Shown here one piece after another: positions 12,232-23,225 of a stretch of DNA of 64,000 nt. The stretch spans positions 12,705,431 to 12,769,430 of the forward strand of contig NC_088322.1 in the NCBI RefSeq assembly GCF_910592395.1. The letters run 5' to 3'. Each line of letters begins with the position of its first letter. The first letter of the stretch is position 1. The notes beneath the pieces are model-generated. The model did no database searches. It was given only the letters and a program-made list of their open reading frames with translations, and was not told where the DNA came from. The DNA comes from Lineus longissimus (Eukaryota > Nemertea > Pilidiophora > Heteronemertea > Lineidae). The translations under genes were made by a program, and so were the position numbers.

Positions 12232-12851
12232 GTATGCATCAAGTAACAACTTGCTCAAATTGTTGATTGAGTTATCACTGTCAAATTTTTTTACCATTAT
12301 AAGAATAAAATAGTAAAACAATGCTATTGAAGGCCACAAGTGTGTCACTCTTAGTTACAGCAATCTGCCAGCAAGCTATAGAATTAACTGACAAGGCTAA
12401 TGGCAGATTTGCCTGCATTCAGTGCTTCGGTTTCAAAGCAATATCACGTGGCGAAAACTGATAGAAGCCACACACTGCGAGTTGAATATTGTAAGTATGA
12501 CTCAAGTGAAAGATATAACAAACTATTAAGCAAGTCAAACACTTGTCATCAATGAGGTATATGAACTAATACTGAAATTTAAAAAATATCACAAATCACA
12601 TACAACTTTTATCCCAATTGCAAGGACCTTTTCATGTGCACTTTCCTGAGAGATAAAGGATTCAAAACTGTCTTGTCTATATTTTGCCATTTTTTATCCC
12701 TAGAATATTCTTTTTATAAAATGCACAAATAAAGCCACTGCTACACAATGTACACCAAGTTTTGAACATGTTATATAGATTGACAGTGACGCCTCCATCA
12801 GCAATTCGTGCGAGTGGATGTTCAAAAGTCGTAACCACAGTATATGATGTG

Positions 12852-12912
12852 TGTGTGTGTGTGTTTGAGACGGGATAGGAAAAGGGTGCGGGAGGTCATG
12901 TGGGGGGGGGGG
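12852..12912. repeat. TG microsatellite and G12 homopolymer
   Basis: A pure (TG) run at about 12849-12866 is followed by a G12 run at about 12901-12912. The stretch 12960-13060 carries short imperfect TAGTTATCTAGCTAT repeats. No gene is supported between 12232 and 13588. Confidence 0.8.
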
Positions 12913-13588
12913 GAGACAATGGTGACCGTTGTGAGAGTTGGAAGTGTGTCTGATCACTGACTTGCTAATTTTGTAGCTATTGTTGTTATTCTAGTTGTTA
13001 GAGTAGTTATCGTAGTTATCTAGCTATCGTAGTTATCTAGCTATTATAGTTGTTATTCTTTTGGTTCCTGCTTATCATCTATTTAACCTATTCAGCTTTC
13101 AGTTGTCCAGGCCAGGCCAGGTGACCAATGACGATGATAGATCGGGTTCGATTCAAGCTATACGCTTGGTGTCTTTGGTTATCGTGACTGGCGACTTGAG
13201 TCTATCTCATCTCATGTCCAAAGCGCGGTGGCTGGGTCCCAGGCATGCTTGCCACTTTGTTCTGCGGTCCTCATCTAAGTTTCGACGGTGATGACATGGA
13301 CTTAGGTTCAAGGAACGTGTTCCCCTTGAGTCATTGTGGTTGATTGATGGGGGCAATAAACAGTTGCGTGTCGCTAGTCATTCAATTGGTCCCCTTGTTT
13401 TAGAGTGTTGGCGGGATAAGTCTTACGACTGTTAACAATAGTAAGCAATAGCTGGCCAGCGATCCCCTACCTGATCTCGAGGGGGATGGAATGACTGGGG
13501 AATAGGCCTGTTGTTAACCTGCGGAATTTCGTCGGACGAAATGTCAGGCGTGTCCGTGTGGGACTTGTGCTAAACCAGTTTAGTACAT

Positions 13589-14291
13589 ATGACGAAGACA
13601 TTGGGCTCTTTGAATAACAACAGTGTCCTTGACCTCCTTGTGCCTCACAACGCTAATAATATACACCCCCTGAAATCGACAAGACGGCGAAGAAGAAGGA
13701 GAGCCGGCCTCCAGCTCGAGAGCCAAGAAGACACTGGATGGACCCCAAGGATATGTTGCTGCCAATGTTGGAGCCATACAGGGTAAGCATCACTTTATAT
13801 AGTTACGTCTGGATTAAAAGAAACATTACAAAGATGTTACAATAACTCAGAAAGAAGTATCAATCTGACATACAATTTCAACTTTTATACGTATTGGGGT
13901 GCCACACTCAATTCTGCTCATACAGTTTTGAAACTTCTTCAACCAATTTGGTTCCAGAATACAATTGAATGTGCTTTATTGAATTCGCATTAACTGATTC
14001 TCATTGAAACGTGTAGTGTGGGCGTTAATTTTGATTCATTTTGATTCCGGAGAGTGCTCTCTGTAAAACAGTTTTAAATCAGATTCAGTGCGAACGCAGC
14101 ATGCAGTAGAAACACTCAGAAATTAGATAAACCCCTCAACAAAAAATATGATTCTTTTTAGGCAGCCCGAGCCAACATTGTACAAGGGATTCAAGGTCCA
14201 GGGCCATGAGGACAAGGGACACGAGGACAAGGGACACGAGGACAAGGGACACGAGGACAAGGGACACAAGGACAAGGGACACAAAAGATGA
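13589..14291 (+). CDS. Hypothetical two-exon protein with a (GHEDK)n tail
   Basis: Weak model: exon 13589-13782 (ATG; donor CAGG/GTAAGC) and exon 14162-14291 (acceptor after TTCTTTTTAG), frame kept, 107 residues. The first exon encodes a seven-arginine run. The second encodes QPEPTLYKGFKVQ and then GHEDK repeated four times, GHKDK and GHKR-stop, because of a 15-bp tandem repeat. An alternative last exon with good acceptor sequence, 16789-16867, is also in phase and encodes YEQMTESRVDSVDRMVALRD then IHVQE-stop. The first exon is also open in other frames, so the true frame is not certain. No known domain is recognised. Transcript evidence would decide. Confidence 0.25.
14201..14286 (+). repeat. 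15-bp tandem repeat, about 5.5 copies
   Basis: The unit is GACAAGGGACACGAG; the last two copies change GAG to AAG/AAA. The period is a multiple of three, so all frames stay open through the array. Confidence 0.9.
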
Positions 14292-15340
14292 TTTTGCAGT
14301 CGATCGCTCTCTGAAGGAGGTTTAAAGGAGGATGCAAGCATTGGTAACTTTACTCAAGGCGTATTTTTATTCAAAATCCTCACTGACACTGTCATTAGAT
14401 GCTTGCAGTGGCATTCTGGTCATTGTTACGTTATCAGTCAAAACCAAACAAACATCGAGAGTTGTAACTTTTATAGAGGTAGCCAACTTGAGAATTTGTT
14501 TGTGGAACAAAGTTGGTTTTAAAGCTAAAATTTCGATCTGAACATTGACGACCAAAAAAGTAGTCGTTCAGAGAAAAATGATAAAAATAGAAGTTAAACT
14601 TGAAGGATGTCAACGAAATTAATGTCAACTTATACTAAGGAATCGTCCCAAATAGACTGCAGCCAAAAGAAATTATTGCTTTTCTGTGAACCCTCTCCCC
14701 TTATTATGACGAAAAACTGAAGACTCTGTCTTCGACGAATGAAATCGGCCAGGAATCATGAAGATTATGCCTGCCAAAGAGTTGGCTGATCAACATTTTC
14801 CACAAGAAAATGCTGTCAACCAAAGACTTCTTCACTCCACTTGATCCAGAGTGAAACGTACGGCCAGGGCCATTGTGCTCACCTGGCGACATGGAACAGT
14901 AAAATGGGCTCGGACAATGATGGGTGCTTTTGACTTCATTGATGATCATTTGATGAAGTTTATGAAAACGAAACCTGACACTTGTGGTGACAACCATCTC
15001 ACCCAAATGAAAAGCAAAAAATCTTTTGGTTTCAATCTATTCATTTTGAGATAGGTTCTTGAGTGTATTTTTCCTGTTATCCAGCCCTCTGCAGAATGAG
15101 ATGATGGCTGTCGAGAAGATCCAACTACTCAACCAAGATCTACAATTCGTGCTATGGTAGATGTGACTCCCAATGATTTTGGATGACGAAGGAATCCAAC
15201 GCATATATGGTAAATATAAACAGATGACAAGATAATATATGGGTGAACACGCCATGGGCTGAGTTCGTTTCATTACAGTAGTAAAGTAGAGTCGCAAAAT
15301 GGTGGATTTTATCTTCAAACTGCACAAGCAATTTCAGTTT
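14292..15340. other. No supported gene
   Basis: Open frames on both strands between 14332 and 15330 overlap one another and show no domain, splice or codon signal. Confidence 0.4.
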
Positions 15341-15727
15341 GGAATGAGGAACCGGCGCAATTTATCCGCCGCGTGGCGCTGCAATCGATCATACCAAAAC
15401 TCTCCATTTCCAATGCATTATCATGTTATTTCTGAGCCCGAAAACGATCGCTTATTTTCGACCGATTTCGGCAACGTTTGCATCTTCCTGTTTTAAATCT
15501 ATTGAGCTATCAGTTTCTCAAGATAATTTTGCGGAAAATATGCGCGATGCCAGTTATTGGGCACGTTTTCTGTTGTTGAAATCCTGTGCAAAAATGTACG
15601 CAATGGTTTCCCGTGATTGACCTCATGCGACGTCAACAGACCAGAAAATGATGTCATGGCGTCAGAAGGTACGATCGATTGTGGCGCCGCCACTGGCATT
15701 TATCTTAACGCCGGTTCCTCATTGAAT
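15341..15727. mobile_element. Foldback/MITE element with about 55-bp inverted ends
   Basis: The left arm 15341-15395 (GAATGAGGAACCGGCG...) matches the reverse complement of 15669-15727 (CAATGAGGAACCGGCG...), including a shared CAATCGATC block further in. The interior of about 270 bp has no coding sequence. Confidence 0.7.
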
Positions 15728-15807
15728 TGCCAATCAAGTGTCAAGTAGTAGAGCGTTGTGGTAGTCGGTATTAACGCTTTTAGGAAATTTAGACAAGAGC
15801 ACATTCC

Positions 15808-16119
15808 TTAAATAACGTCCAACCCCTTCCAGAAACTAGCGATAATATTTGAAAAACCCACTTCAGCTGCCGTATTTTGATCGACCCGATTATTCGGGCA
15901 GAGATGCACTATGCTAACGATATCCCCATATTGCTTGAAGACTTCAGTAACTTCAGGGATATTTCGCACGTCGATTGGGAAACCTGGGACCTGCATATAC
16001 CGTACTTGTGAAACCGAACGAACCCAGCCCTGAAGTGTATTTACAGGGTCTGCCAATAAATATTCCATATGTTCTGTGGCTGCACTGAAAATAGATAGGC
16101 TATTAGATTTTCCATCCAT
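15808..16119 (-). CDS. Small single-exon protein, RRM-like
   Basis: A 103-residue ORF from ATG 16119 to TAA 15808. Residues 40-100 follow the pattern of an RNA-recognition motif. A hydrophobic first strand (VRYMQVPGFPIDV) leads to a helix and second strand (VTEVFKQYGDIVSIVHL), the common x-F-x-x-Y-G-x-I-V motif of RRMs. A candidate third strand (AAEVGFSNIIASF) follows. The aromatic RNP1 residues are not typical, and the domain is cut short by the stop, so this may be an exon of a larger gene, a retrocopy fragment or a relic. No neighbouring exon could be attached. The function is unknown, and the RRM call rests on pattern only. Confidence 0.35.
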   Translation of the reverse strand: MDGKSNSLSIFSAATEHMEYLLADPVNTLQGWVRSVSQVRYMQVPGFPIDVRNIPEVTEVFKQYGDIVSIVHLCPNNRVDQNTAAEVGFSNIIASFWKGLDVI

Positions 16120-16788
16120 GGTTTTGTCGCTGCATCACTCCTTACTAAACACAAACTGTGTCAAAAATGAAAGTAAAGTTGTGCAGTTGTTTCATGGTCT
16201 CTGACAAGCGGTCATGAGCTCCCGGCTCGCCGGTTGAAAATGCTCATGTTCTAGTGCTCAGATTGAGCAGCTAATCTGAGTTTCAGTTCCACTGAAAGCT
16301 CACAGCATAGACTGTGGTAAACGTTACAAGTCGGGTGACAATCTCAACCGGTGTTGATATCAAGACCAGAAACCCGAAACTTTTGGGACAGACAAGATGT
16401 CAAGATGCAATGAGATGATGGGTTGAATGAGGGCTTTAACTTAAGGGGTACGTCGTTCGAAACTACTGGTGGTCCAGGAAAATAGAATTGCAGTTATACA
16501 CAATGCTGTAGAACAGTTATAATGCATACGAGTTTGCTGAAACTGGGTGTGTTACAACGGCAGTGCCAGTGCTGAAATCTATATTTAGTACATATTTGTG
16601 CAATTGGAAATTTCAAATTCAATTACAAACTTCTTGTTTTTAACGAACGGTGTAGGATTAAATGGTTGTGATTCTATCGTAAACCTTTAGTGAATTTGAT
16701 GAAATTGAATGAAAGGCCCTATGGCACAAGTGCAAATTATGGTAGAACAATGGAGTAACCTTAAATTTTGTTTTCTACTCGCCCACAG

Positions 16789-16867
16789 ATACGAGCAGAT
16801 GACTGAGAGTCGAGTGGATTCAGTGGATCGAATGGTTGCGCTGAGGGATATCCATGTGCAGGAGTGA
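16789..16867 (+). other. Candidate terminal exon
   Basis: A pyrimidine-rich acceptor (TTTTCTACTCGCCCACAG) is followed by an open phase-2 frame ending in TGA. It is phase-compatible with the donor at 13782. Too short to call by itself. Confidence 0.25.
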
Positions 16868-16983
16868 TGAACCGCAGTTCAGCAAATAATGCCTTGACAG
16901 ACCAATTCAAGGAGAACCTTCTCTCAGATCAGGAAGGGAACGTGTTTGCTGTGTGGATGGATTGGACACTTAAATGTCCGTCA

Positions 16984-17056
16984 TTTTAATAGACTATAAT
17001 GACAATCTTCTAATAGACTATAATGACAATCTTCTAATAGACTATAATGACAATCC
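16984..17056. repeat. 24-bp tandem repeat, three copies
   Basis: The unit TCTAATAGACTATAATGACA plus ATCT is repeated three times almost perfectly. No coding sense. Confidence 0.9.
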
Positions 17057-17658
17057 AACTCCAAAGGGACTCTCTGGACTAAGGGAAAGCTATGGACATA
17101 GAGCCCTGACATGATATCCTGCAGCCACCATGAGGACAGCCTATCTCATACCTTCGGAAGGATGCCATCACACGGTAATATAAACAAATCAATTTCAGTT
17201 TTTCACATGTCCTTGATTAGGTGTAGCCATTGGCCTGATTTAGAGGTTGAGGAACGATTTTCCAAAATTGTTTTTGCGACACCATAATTACAGTGTGATT
17301 TTCATCAAACTCACGGTTATGATAGTTTGGACCAATCTTCATTAGTAAAACAATACAATGTTGCAAAAAGAACTAGACAATAAGGAATGTTCGTAACCTT
17401 ATCTGTTACACGTTCTTCACATGTAAGCTTGCTCTTCCACATGACACGATGCATCATTCAGAAATATGGTTTTTACAAGGAAAAATGCTTTGAAAACATG
17501 AAAGCTGTTGTACTGGTCTTAGGTCAACAAAACTAGAGTAATGCTGAAGCCTTAGCCACTGTAGCATTTTTAAATATCCATGTGGAAAAATGTCCTACAT
17601 AGTAATGAATTAAGGTATAGTCCTATTGAGACCATCCTGAGGAAATAGGGGGATGTTC

Positions 17659-18096
17659 GCTTCTCCAGCCCTGCACACAAACCCCAGAGACATTCGCCCT
17701 CATTTGGTGAAGTACAGGCTTACATCACCTTTAAGTCAGCACCGAGATTAAACTATCAACCTCGGTTCTAGTACTGTAGTCCTATGATTTGTATGAATGA
17801 AAACCGCACTCAGATCTCCTAGAATCGAGGTTTCAGTGCACACCTCGAAGGAGACTCTGCTCTTTCATGGTCGGCATGATCAAATACGAGTCATTCTCCA
17901 AAGCAGTGATAACATTCAAGCATAGTGTAGGTTACTATCACTACTATCCACTGTGCCGGAGAATGAATGCGAGTTTGGATATCGTTTTTTGAAATTCCTA
18001 GACTTAAATGTAAGCGACGCTCTGATTGGGCGCACGTATACTTCTGCGCTGTCTACTTCACCAAATGAGGGTTTGTGTGCAGGGCCAGGGAAGCGG
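17659..18096. mobile_element. Inverted-repeat element (MITE), about 440 bp
   Basis: Left arm 17659-17718 (GCTTCTCCAGCCCTGCACAC...) matches the reverse complement of 18053-18096. The left arm carries a 14-bp extra piece before the shared CCTCATTTGGTGAAGTA. A degenerate copy of the TTAA-flanked family starts directly after its right end. Confidence 0.75.
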
Positions 18097-18106
18097 GGAG
18101 AGGGGT

Positions 18107-18300
18107 TAAATTGGCCATCTTCAGGTGACTAATATGTAAAGTAAGAGCACTGGGTCAGGTTAGGTTCAGCACTAAATATATCCCTCATACAGCGTGAATA
18201 GTTTCGACATACTATGAGATGTGAGAGACCCCTATTGGTGACTTTGTGTAACTTTATCTTGCCTACCTGGCAGCTGCCTTTTGATTCCCTCTCTTTGGAA
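18107..18300. mobile_element. Degenerate copy of the TTAA-flanked MITE family
   Basis: Sequence from about 18107 to 18285 aligns with 10088-10270, including ATCTTCAGGTGACTAA, GAGATGTGAGAGACCCCT and TGTAACTTTATCTTGCCT. The right terminal repeat is worn away. Confidence 0.65.
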
Positions 18301-21300
18301 AACTGCCTGGGCACTTATTTTCAATGAGCATGAATATCAACTGCTGCTGATAACTGACAGCTGATATAGTACGGGTAGGCCAAAATCATAGAATGTAATC
18401 GTGTTGAGGTCAGTACCCCTTTGCCCATCGTCAGTCCTTGCAATGCCAATGGTACCTCTTTGACCTCGGTCAACTTCCCTGAAATGGTTCCATTATATCT
18501 TTGCGAGGAATTTATCATAACTTGTTGCAAGTATCAACTCAATCACTTCATTCAGAATAGTGACATGAGGTTTTAAATGACCATCAATCAAGTTCCATGC
18601 AGTAAAATCCCAAAAATGACATGGAAAGTGTTCCTCAACCGAACCCTTTTGACAAAACTTCTCAAATTCTACAGTCCTTTACCTCCCTCTGAAACTGCTG
18701 ATTTTCTAAGGATAGAATTGTAATGACATCAGGCATGTCAAGGAGGAACACAGATTTGTGTCTCTTGCTAATCCAATGCAGCGCTCAGAGTGAGAGTCCT
18801 GAATGAAGGTTTGATAGAGAAGATGTTTTCGATAAGTTCTTTGTCTGAAACCTAGAGCACATTTCCTTACCAGCATGAATTGTCTACTACTACAAGATAT
18901 CTATACGGTCAGCACAATGGCCCCTTGACATTGAATTACCAACTTGAGCATGTGCACCTATATGAACAACCTTAATTTCATGTTGTCTTTTTCTTTTCAG
19001 CATGATGAGCCATCCCACGGAAGGGAGAAGGATGTTGTTGACCCAGCACATCCCAACCATCCTCCCATCGCCGTCAAGTAACAGTACGACGGTTAGATTG
19101 TATTTTGTCACCGTAGGCTTTATCGTTTTATCAAAATATCTGATTGAAAGGTGATTTAATGAAAATTCAAATTTTTCTGATTGTGAGAATGCAAATATTT
19201 ACCATGTTTATGACAAGCATAGATTATTTTAATCCGTGTTTGGTTATGACCATGACTTGTGCCATGGTTCAAAATCTTACACTTTTCAAAGAAGGATTGA
19301 AATTATGGGGGGTTGGGTTGTATCTGGCTAACAAGGGAGCCAATGATTAGGTGCAAACAAAAAAATTTTCAAGCTTAATTTTGTGCTTAAGATAAGAAGA
19401 AACCACAATTTGGGGGGAACAGTTGTTTGTGGCTACCAAAGGAACCAACAGCCGCCTTGGGCATATGAGGACCCTGAAATTCTTTTCAGGCAAAGGTTAT
19501 TATTCTGCTTAAAAATCACCAAATTCATCAGATATTTAATTACTGGTATATCCATCACTTTTGACATGGGGTCCATGTGTTGTTGTTTCGCTGACCCCAC
19601 GAAACAAGAACACATGTGTCTGATGGAACTGTAGGCCTTTCATACTGTTTCTCAATCTCATCAGTATCACAGAATCAACTGACATGGCCTGGGCTCCGAT
19701 GCCCTGGACCTTATATCACACTGGCTGGCTCAGTTGCTCAATACATGCACCTTCATGCTCGAGACAAATGACCAACAGTGATATGTTGAATTTGAATTAC
19801 CTTCCTCTTGAAATACCAAAACATCTTTCCAATTGAACTGAAACAGTTTGATAAACTCTCGCTGTTTTATTATTGAAAATTTAAAGACTGATCCTTCCCC
19901 AGTGGTCACGCAGTGAGCTGTTGTCAAAGCGTGTCATTTGACAATGGTGGCATGCATGCATGTTTTGTTACGGCTTATTAGTGACCCTAAATTTTTGATG
20001 ATGATGTTCTCCATGAGAACATCTCCTTGGATAATAGGTGAGCACAATGGTACCTGCCGTAATGAGAATTTTGGACTTGATACTGAATTGATTGAGAAAA
20101 GTGTAATTTAAAAACGTCAACTTTTGGACGTTTTAAATTTTTTGTCCTGTATGAATGTATTTGTAAATCTCATATGTAAATATTTTGTAAAATGTCTAAA
20201 TGAGATCTAGACTCCATGACTTTGCAAAAAGTACGGCAATGCCAACTTTCAATCTTTGCCCTGTCAAGGTCACCTCTTTTGTCATGCAAATGACATGTCA
20301 CAACTGCTCCTTTTGTCATGCTCAGTGGCAGCCAGCTCTGTCCAGTGGCCATGACAAATGTGGTTCCTTTGTTATTCAAATTGGGTCCTGCAAATCAACA
20401 GCAGTGACCAAACCTATTGTAAGCTCACATGGCTCACCTGAAGGCATGAACAATAGGTTTTAATACAATAGCTATACATGTGAATGCATGAAGAGGTTTA
20501 GTGCTAACTCAAACCATTGTGGTGGAGTAGTTGAGTCTATTGTGTTTGATCTCAATTTAGCACTGTGTTGCAAGGACACTTATCAGTGTTTCTTTGTGAC
20601 ATCTTGTAAAGAAGTTGACCACGTCTTAAATGGATAGTGCTACTATCCTATCTCCTGGTTCTCTTCTTGTATTGGGCTTTCGGAGTGGTGCAGCAAAAAA
20701 ATAATGTACTACGATCATTGTATAAACTATGATGTTCAATGTATTAAGTCATTTCAAACATAAGCACCTGTCACCTGTGTGATGGAGATGGCGACTCCCT
20801 CCGATTGCGTAGGTTTTCTCCCGGTGTGCGGGTTTCCTCCTACTCTACATTCCAAATCGTCGTGTGTTTTCCTTGTAATGTACAACAATAAAGTTTTTTT
20901 GAAAGAGAAACTGTGTTTTTCTTATTGACTCGCCTGTTGGGACACCATCACTAATCGAAACTTTTCACCGGAGCCGCTGTTGTGCTTACCAGATTTTGAC
21001 CTTTAAAATAGGTCAAAGTAAAAATCCTGCTTGTTCCTATGGTTTGCATCTCAATGGAAGTTGGAAAATCCTTCCTACTGAAACAACTATTATACAACCA
21101 GTAAAACTAAAGGGTTCAAGTAACCTGGGTCTCAGCAAATATAGGTTAATCCAAACTTGGTACCAGGAAAAGAAAAGTTAAACAAGGAGGGAACTGGTAA
21201 AAAAGACTTAAGTTCCAAAACATGTAAAATGGCCGTTACAGCGGCGTGCTTTTCAAATTTCATTGCTTTTTCCCTCCATTTAAAAAAAGCGCTGTTGAGT

Positions 21301-21669
21301 ACAGCTGGTTGTCACCACTGGTGAAAGAACCAGCCAAGTTTGGCGACACGGTCTTTACTCTCGAACTTCTGCCATGAATGCCAGATTAGTTTATTTCCCA
21401 TAAGTCATCTTGACCCTCAGTCAATGTATTGACATTGCTAAGCTTCCAGACAGCGCGCATCAATCTACGGAGGCAATTACCGCTTGAAGTTCAATGATGC
21501 CATGTCATACTGACCAACGGACCTCATCGCAACCAGATACCGACACAAGGCGGAGGCGAATGCTTCACTACCAGGCCATCAACGTGTCATCAAAAATCTA
21601 AGTACTGTAAATATATATGCAGAATCGGAATTTCAGCATATACGCTTGTCAAAGATATTGACCACACAC
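18301..21669. other. Gene-free stretch
   Basis: No exon or RNA gene is supported apart from the SINE-like fragment near 20.8 kb. A short hairpin (AACGTCAACTTTTGGACGTT) lies at about 20113. Confidence 0.45.
20765..20905 (+). mobile_element. SINE-like fragment (central motif and tail)
   Basis: It contains GGTTTTCTCCCGGTGTGCGG then GTTTCCTCC, followed by a tail ending AACAATAAAGTTTTTTT. The same central motif occurs on the minus strand in the tRNA-headed copy at 43965-44135. The tRNA-like head is missing here. Confidence 0.55.
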
Positions 21670-22707
21670 TCAAAGAATTTTAGCAAATACAGTAACCCCT
21701 TTGTACGTGTAAATCCCTCGTTTGTCTTGGCGGCGATTTATCAGTAAGATATTCCACTTTTGGTCAATGGCTCCCTCATAGACTTTAAATCCCTTCCTCA
21801 TGAATGGATTCATTCCAAGTATTTCTATATCAGCTTGTCTTACTCCTTTTATGTCAGAAATTATGGGGTTTTGTGAATGACAAAAACTGATGACGAAACA
21901 TTTGAGATGTGACATATACATATCGACACGTCCAAGGAACATTCTCAAATGGTGGTTGAAAATCAAATATTTGACTTGACCTTCAGAAGTCGACAGGGTA
22001 TATGATTTCTTTTCGGCAAGTCCTTCTTGTATATTCTCAAACATAATAAACTTCAAATTATTATCATTTATGATACATAAACACGCATCCAGCTCAAGAA
22101 AGATTTTGAAGAATGAGAATCGGACTTGCGGAATTTCAATAACCTTTGTGTGATTGTATATTAATGTACAAACCAATTCATGACCTTCACCCTTCCAAAT
22201 GGCATTGTATAGTGTCAATGTAATGGTACATATTCGGCCAAATCTCCGTAAACAATGGATGGTGAAGCTGGTCAAATTCAAAGTCGCTAACTGAAACTTT
22301 ATTACATGTGACACTGGAAAATTATCATCTATGCATTTCTCTGTTGAGGGAATTCGAAGTCGCCCAGCCGATTTTCCCGTGGAGAGTTCATAAATCATTC
22401 CATAACCAAGTTTTCTGTGTTTTTCCTTCCGGTTTGCAACGTGGACAATAAACCACGACCCAATCTTTATATGAGAGCGAAAAGGGATAAAATAACTAAC
22501 GTTGTAAAGTACTCGGTAAGTCTGTTCTCCTTTGAAATTAGCAGCATAGGAAACGGCTCTCACCCAAGGCACAGGCGCCTCTGTGTACACCAATCGTACC
22601 AATGAAAGCGTAGAATGTAATTGAATTATATGAACTTTTCTGTTCATTTGGATCCGCGGTATAAAAGTCCGAAATCGACCGAAGCGATACCATAAAATGG
22701 GCAGCAT
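21670..22707 (-). CDS. Uncharacterised paralog of the PAN-linked protein downstream half
   Basis: An uninterrupted 345-residue frame; ATG 22707 lies directly after an acceptor-like TTTTATAG, so it may begin as an internal exon. Residues about 100-170 (MIYELSTGKSAGRLRIPSTE, then a beta-rich stretch) align with FLYDITKGTFTGEFVIPKND of the gene at 23226. Both share length, strand and alternating short hydrophobic strands suggestive of a beta-propeller-like fold. No PAN exon was found in the 520 bp between the two. It is therefore either a partial tandem duplicate, a gene with a differently built 5' end, or an additional 3' exon of the upstream gene. Function unknown. Confidence 0.55.
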   Translation of the reverse strand: MLPILWYRFGRFRTFIPRIQMNRKVHIIQLHSTLSLVRLVYTEAPVPWVRAVSYAANFKGEQTYRVLYNVSYFIPFRSHIKIGSWFIVHVANRKEKHRKLGYGMIYELSTGKSAGRLRIPSTEKCIDDNFPVSHVIKFQLATLNLTSFTIHCLRRFGRICTITLTLYNAIWKGEGHELVCTLIYNHTKVIEIPQVRFSFFKIFLELDACLCIINDNNLKFIMFENIQEGLAEKKSYTLSTSEGQVKYLIFNHHLRMFLGRVDMYMSHLKCFVISFCHSQNPIISDIKGVRQADIEILGMNPFMRKGFKVYEGAIDQKWNILLINRRQDKRGIYTYKGVTVFAKIL

Positions 22708-23225
22708 CTATAAAATTCCAAAAAGCAACCAAAGCAATGGAGACTATAAGGCAAAAATGCGACGTAGGCTACCTTTATGAGTCTTATGAAAATTTCCAAA
22801 GCCTTTGGTAGTACATGAACATACATATTGATCTATAGCATTTCAATGAAGTCGAGGAAAGCAGCAAATACGACATCCAGATTAGTATTGAAACTGCAGG
22901 GCGGAGTCCGTCACAAGCTAGGCTTGGGTCCTGCTTTGATGCTTGCTTTGATTTTCCTGGGTGGAAACGTATATGATAGTAGCTGACCCACTTTTAAAGG
23001 GCGATGTTCGAAGTGAATATACCACGCCACTCCATTCACGTTTAAATACATGTAGCCTCATATTGCTTGATATTGGCCACCCCGAAAGTCATGGTGACAA
23101 TATTTTCATTTCAATATGAAAAATATGTGAATGGTCTGATTTGGTATAATAGAATCCGCCTAATCTGGACCAGGTCCCTGGTAATAAACCTCTCTGCCGA
23201 ATGTTGAAGACAAGCTTCATTTCTG

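Noticed and set aside
14704-15006. 100-residue minus-strand ORF and the overlapping plus-strand ORF at 14851-15054
   Set aside because: Neither shows a recognisable domain, and no splice partner keeps frame with a neighbour.
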